A stretch of 64,000 nt of DNA from CAWJFJ01 sp963800065 (GTDB lineage: Bacteria > Actinomycetota > Acidimicrobiia > Acidimicrobiales > UBA8190), in NCBI GenBank assembly GCA_963800065.1, contig CAWCZO010000009.1, positions 391,920-455,919 on the forward strand, written 5' to 3'. Position numbers and translations under genes: made by a program. The notes under the pieces are model-generated. The model had not been told where the DNA came from. It ran no database searches and worked only from the letters and a program-made list of their open reading frames with translations. Positions 63,985 through 64,000 of the stretch are shown piece after piece (position 1 is the stretch's first letter; every line of letters starts with the position of its first letter).

Positions 63985-64000
63985 TCCGTCGAAGAGCACG

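Overview
The window is high-GC, gene-dense DNA with short intergenic gaps and many 4-base ATGA/GTGA overlaps. Several genes point to Actinomycetota: a CofC-type enzyme of coenzyme F420 synthesis, a mycothiol-dependent-enzyme-like domain joined to an ECF sigma factor, an ImuA-ImuB-DnaE2 mutasome behind a CGAAC-N4-GTTCG SOS box, HU with a Lys/Arg tail, and two tiny ribosomal proteins known from mycobacteria (bL37 and bS22). The order metG-tatD-(cell-wall protein)-rsmA-ispE is also the actinobacterial one. An uncultured acidimicrobial-type actinobacterium is my best guess, but it is an inference. At least twelve genes have a TAnnnT hexamer 6-8 bases before the start codon and no Shine-Dalgarno, which suggests common leaderless transcription.

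Layout. 0-5.7 kb: small membrane protein, soluble PRC/MgtE_N/CBS protein, then a coupled glycosyltransferase, methyltransferase and alpha/alpha-toroid protein operon facing a second methyltransferase. 5.7-13.2 kb: GDT1-type transporter, aminopeptidase N, PfkB kinase, a divergent hypothetical/glycerophosphodiesterase pair, bL37, YchF and DUF192. 13.2-19.3 kb: rsmI, metG, tatD, an RlpA-like secreted protein, rsmA, ispE. 19.4-22.7 kb: surface-polymer cluster (GT2, methyltransferase, alkaline-phosphatase-superfamily protein), then bS22, a VOC protein, tRNA-Gln and a lipoprotein. 24.3-31 kb: two paralogous Cys-rich small proteins and the SOS mutasome, whose dnaE2 carries a 620-bp tandem duplication. 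31-36.9 kb: orphan TraG/VirD4-like ATPase, 2-hydroxyacid dehydrogenase, HU coupled to an H1-like repeat protein, PIG-L deacetylase, CofC. 36.9-45.3 kb: gpsA, adenylate cyclase, GH38 alpha-mannosidase, two sulfotransferases and a second GT2. 45.7-64 kb: mostly central and lipid metabolism (acyl-CoA ligase, RpiB-like isomerase, RNase HII, acyl-CoA dehydrogenases, amino-acid dehydrogenase, ThiE, DNA glycosylase, ECF sigma factor, aceE).

Quality caveat. Up to about 25 kb every recognisable gene is intact. From 25 kb onward about twenty genes, including gpsA, rnhB and aceE, are broken by single-base indels, often in G or C runs. These are more probably consensus errors than real pseudogenes, so spans are given for the whole interrupted gene and typed as pseudogene. 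Three apparent gene fusions in this half are suspect for the same reason. No CRISPR array, rRNA, prophage or insertion sequence was seen.
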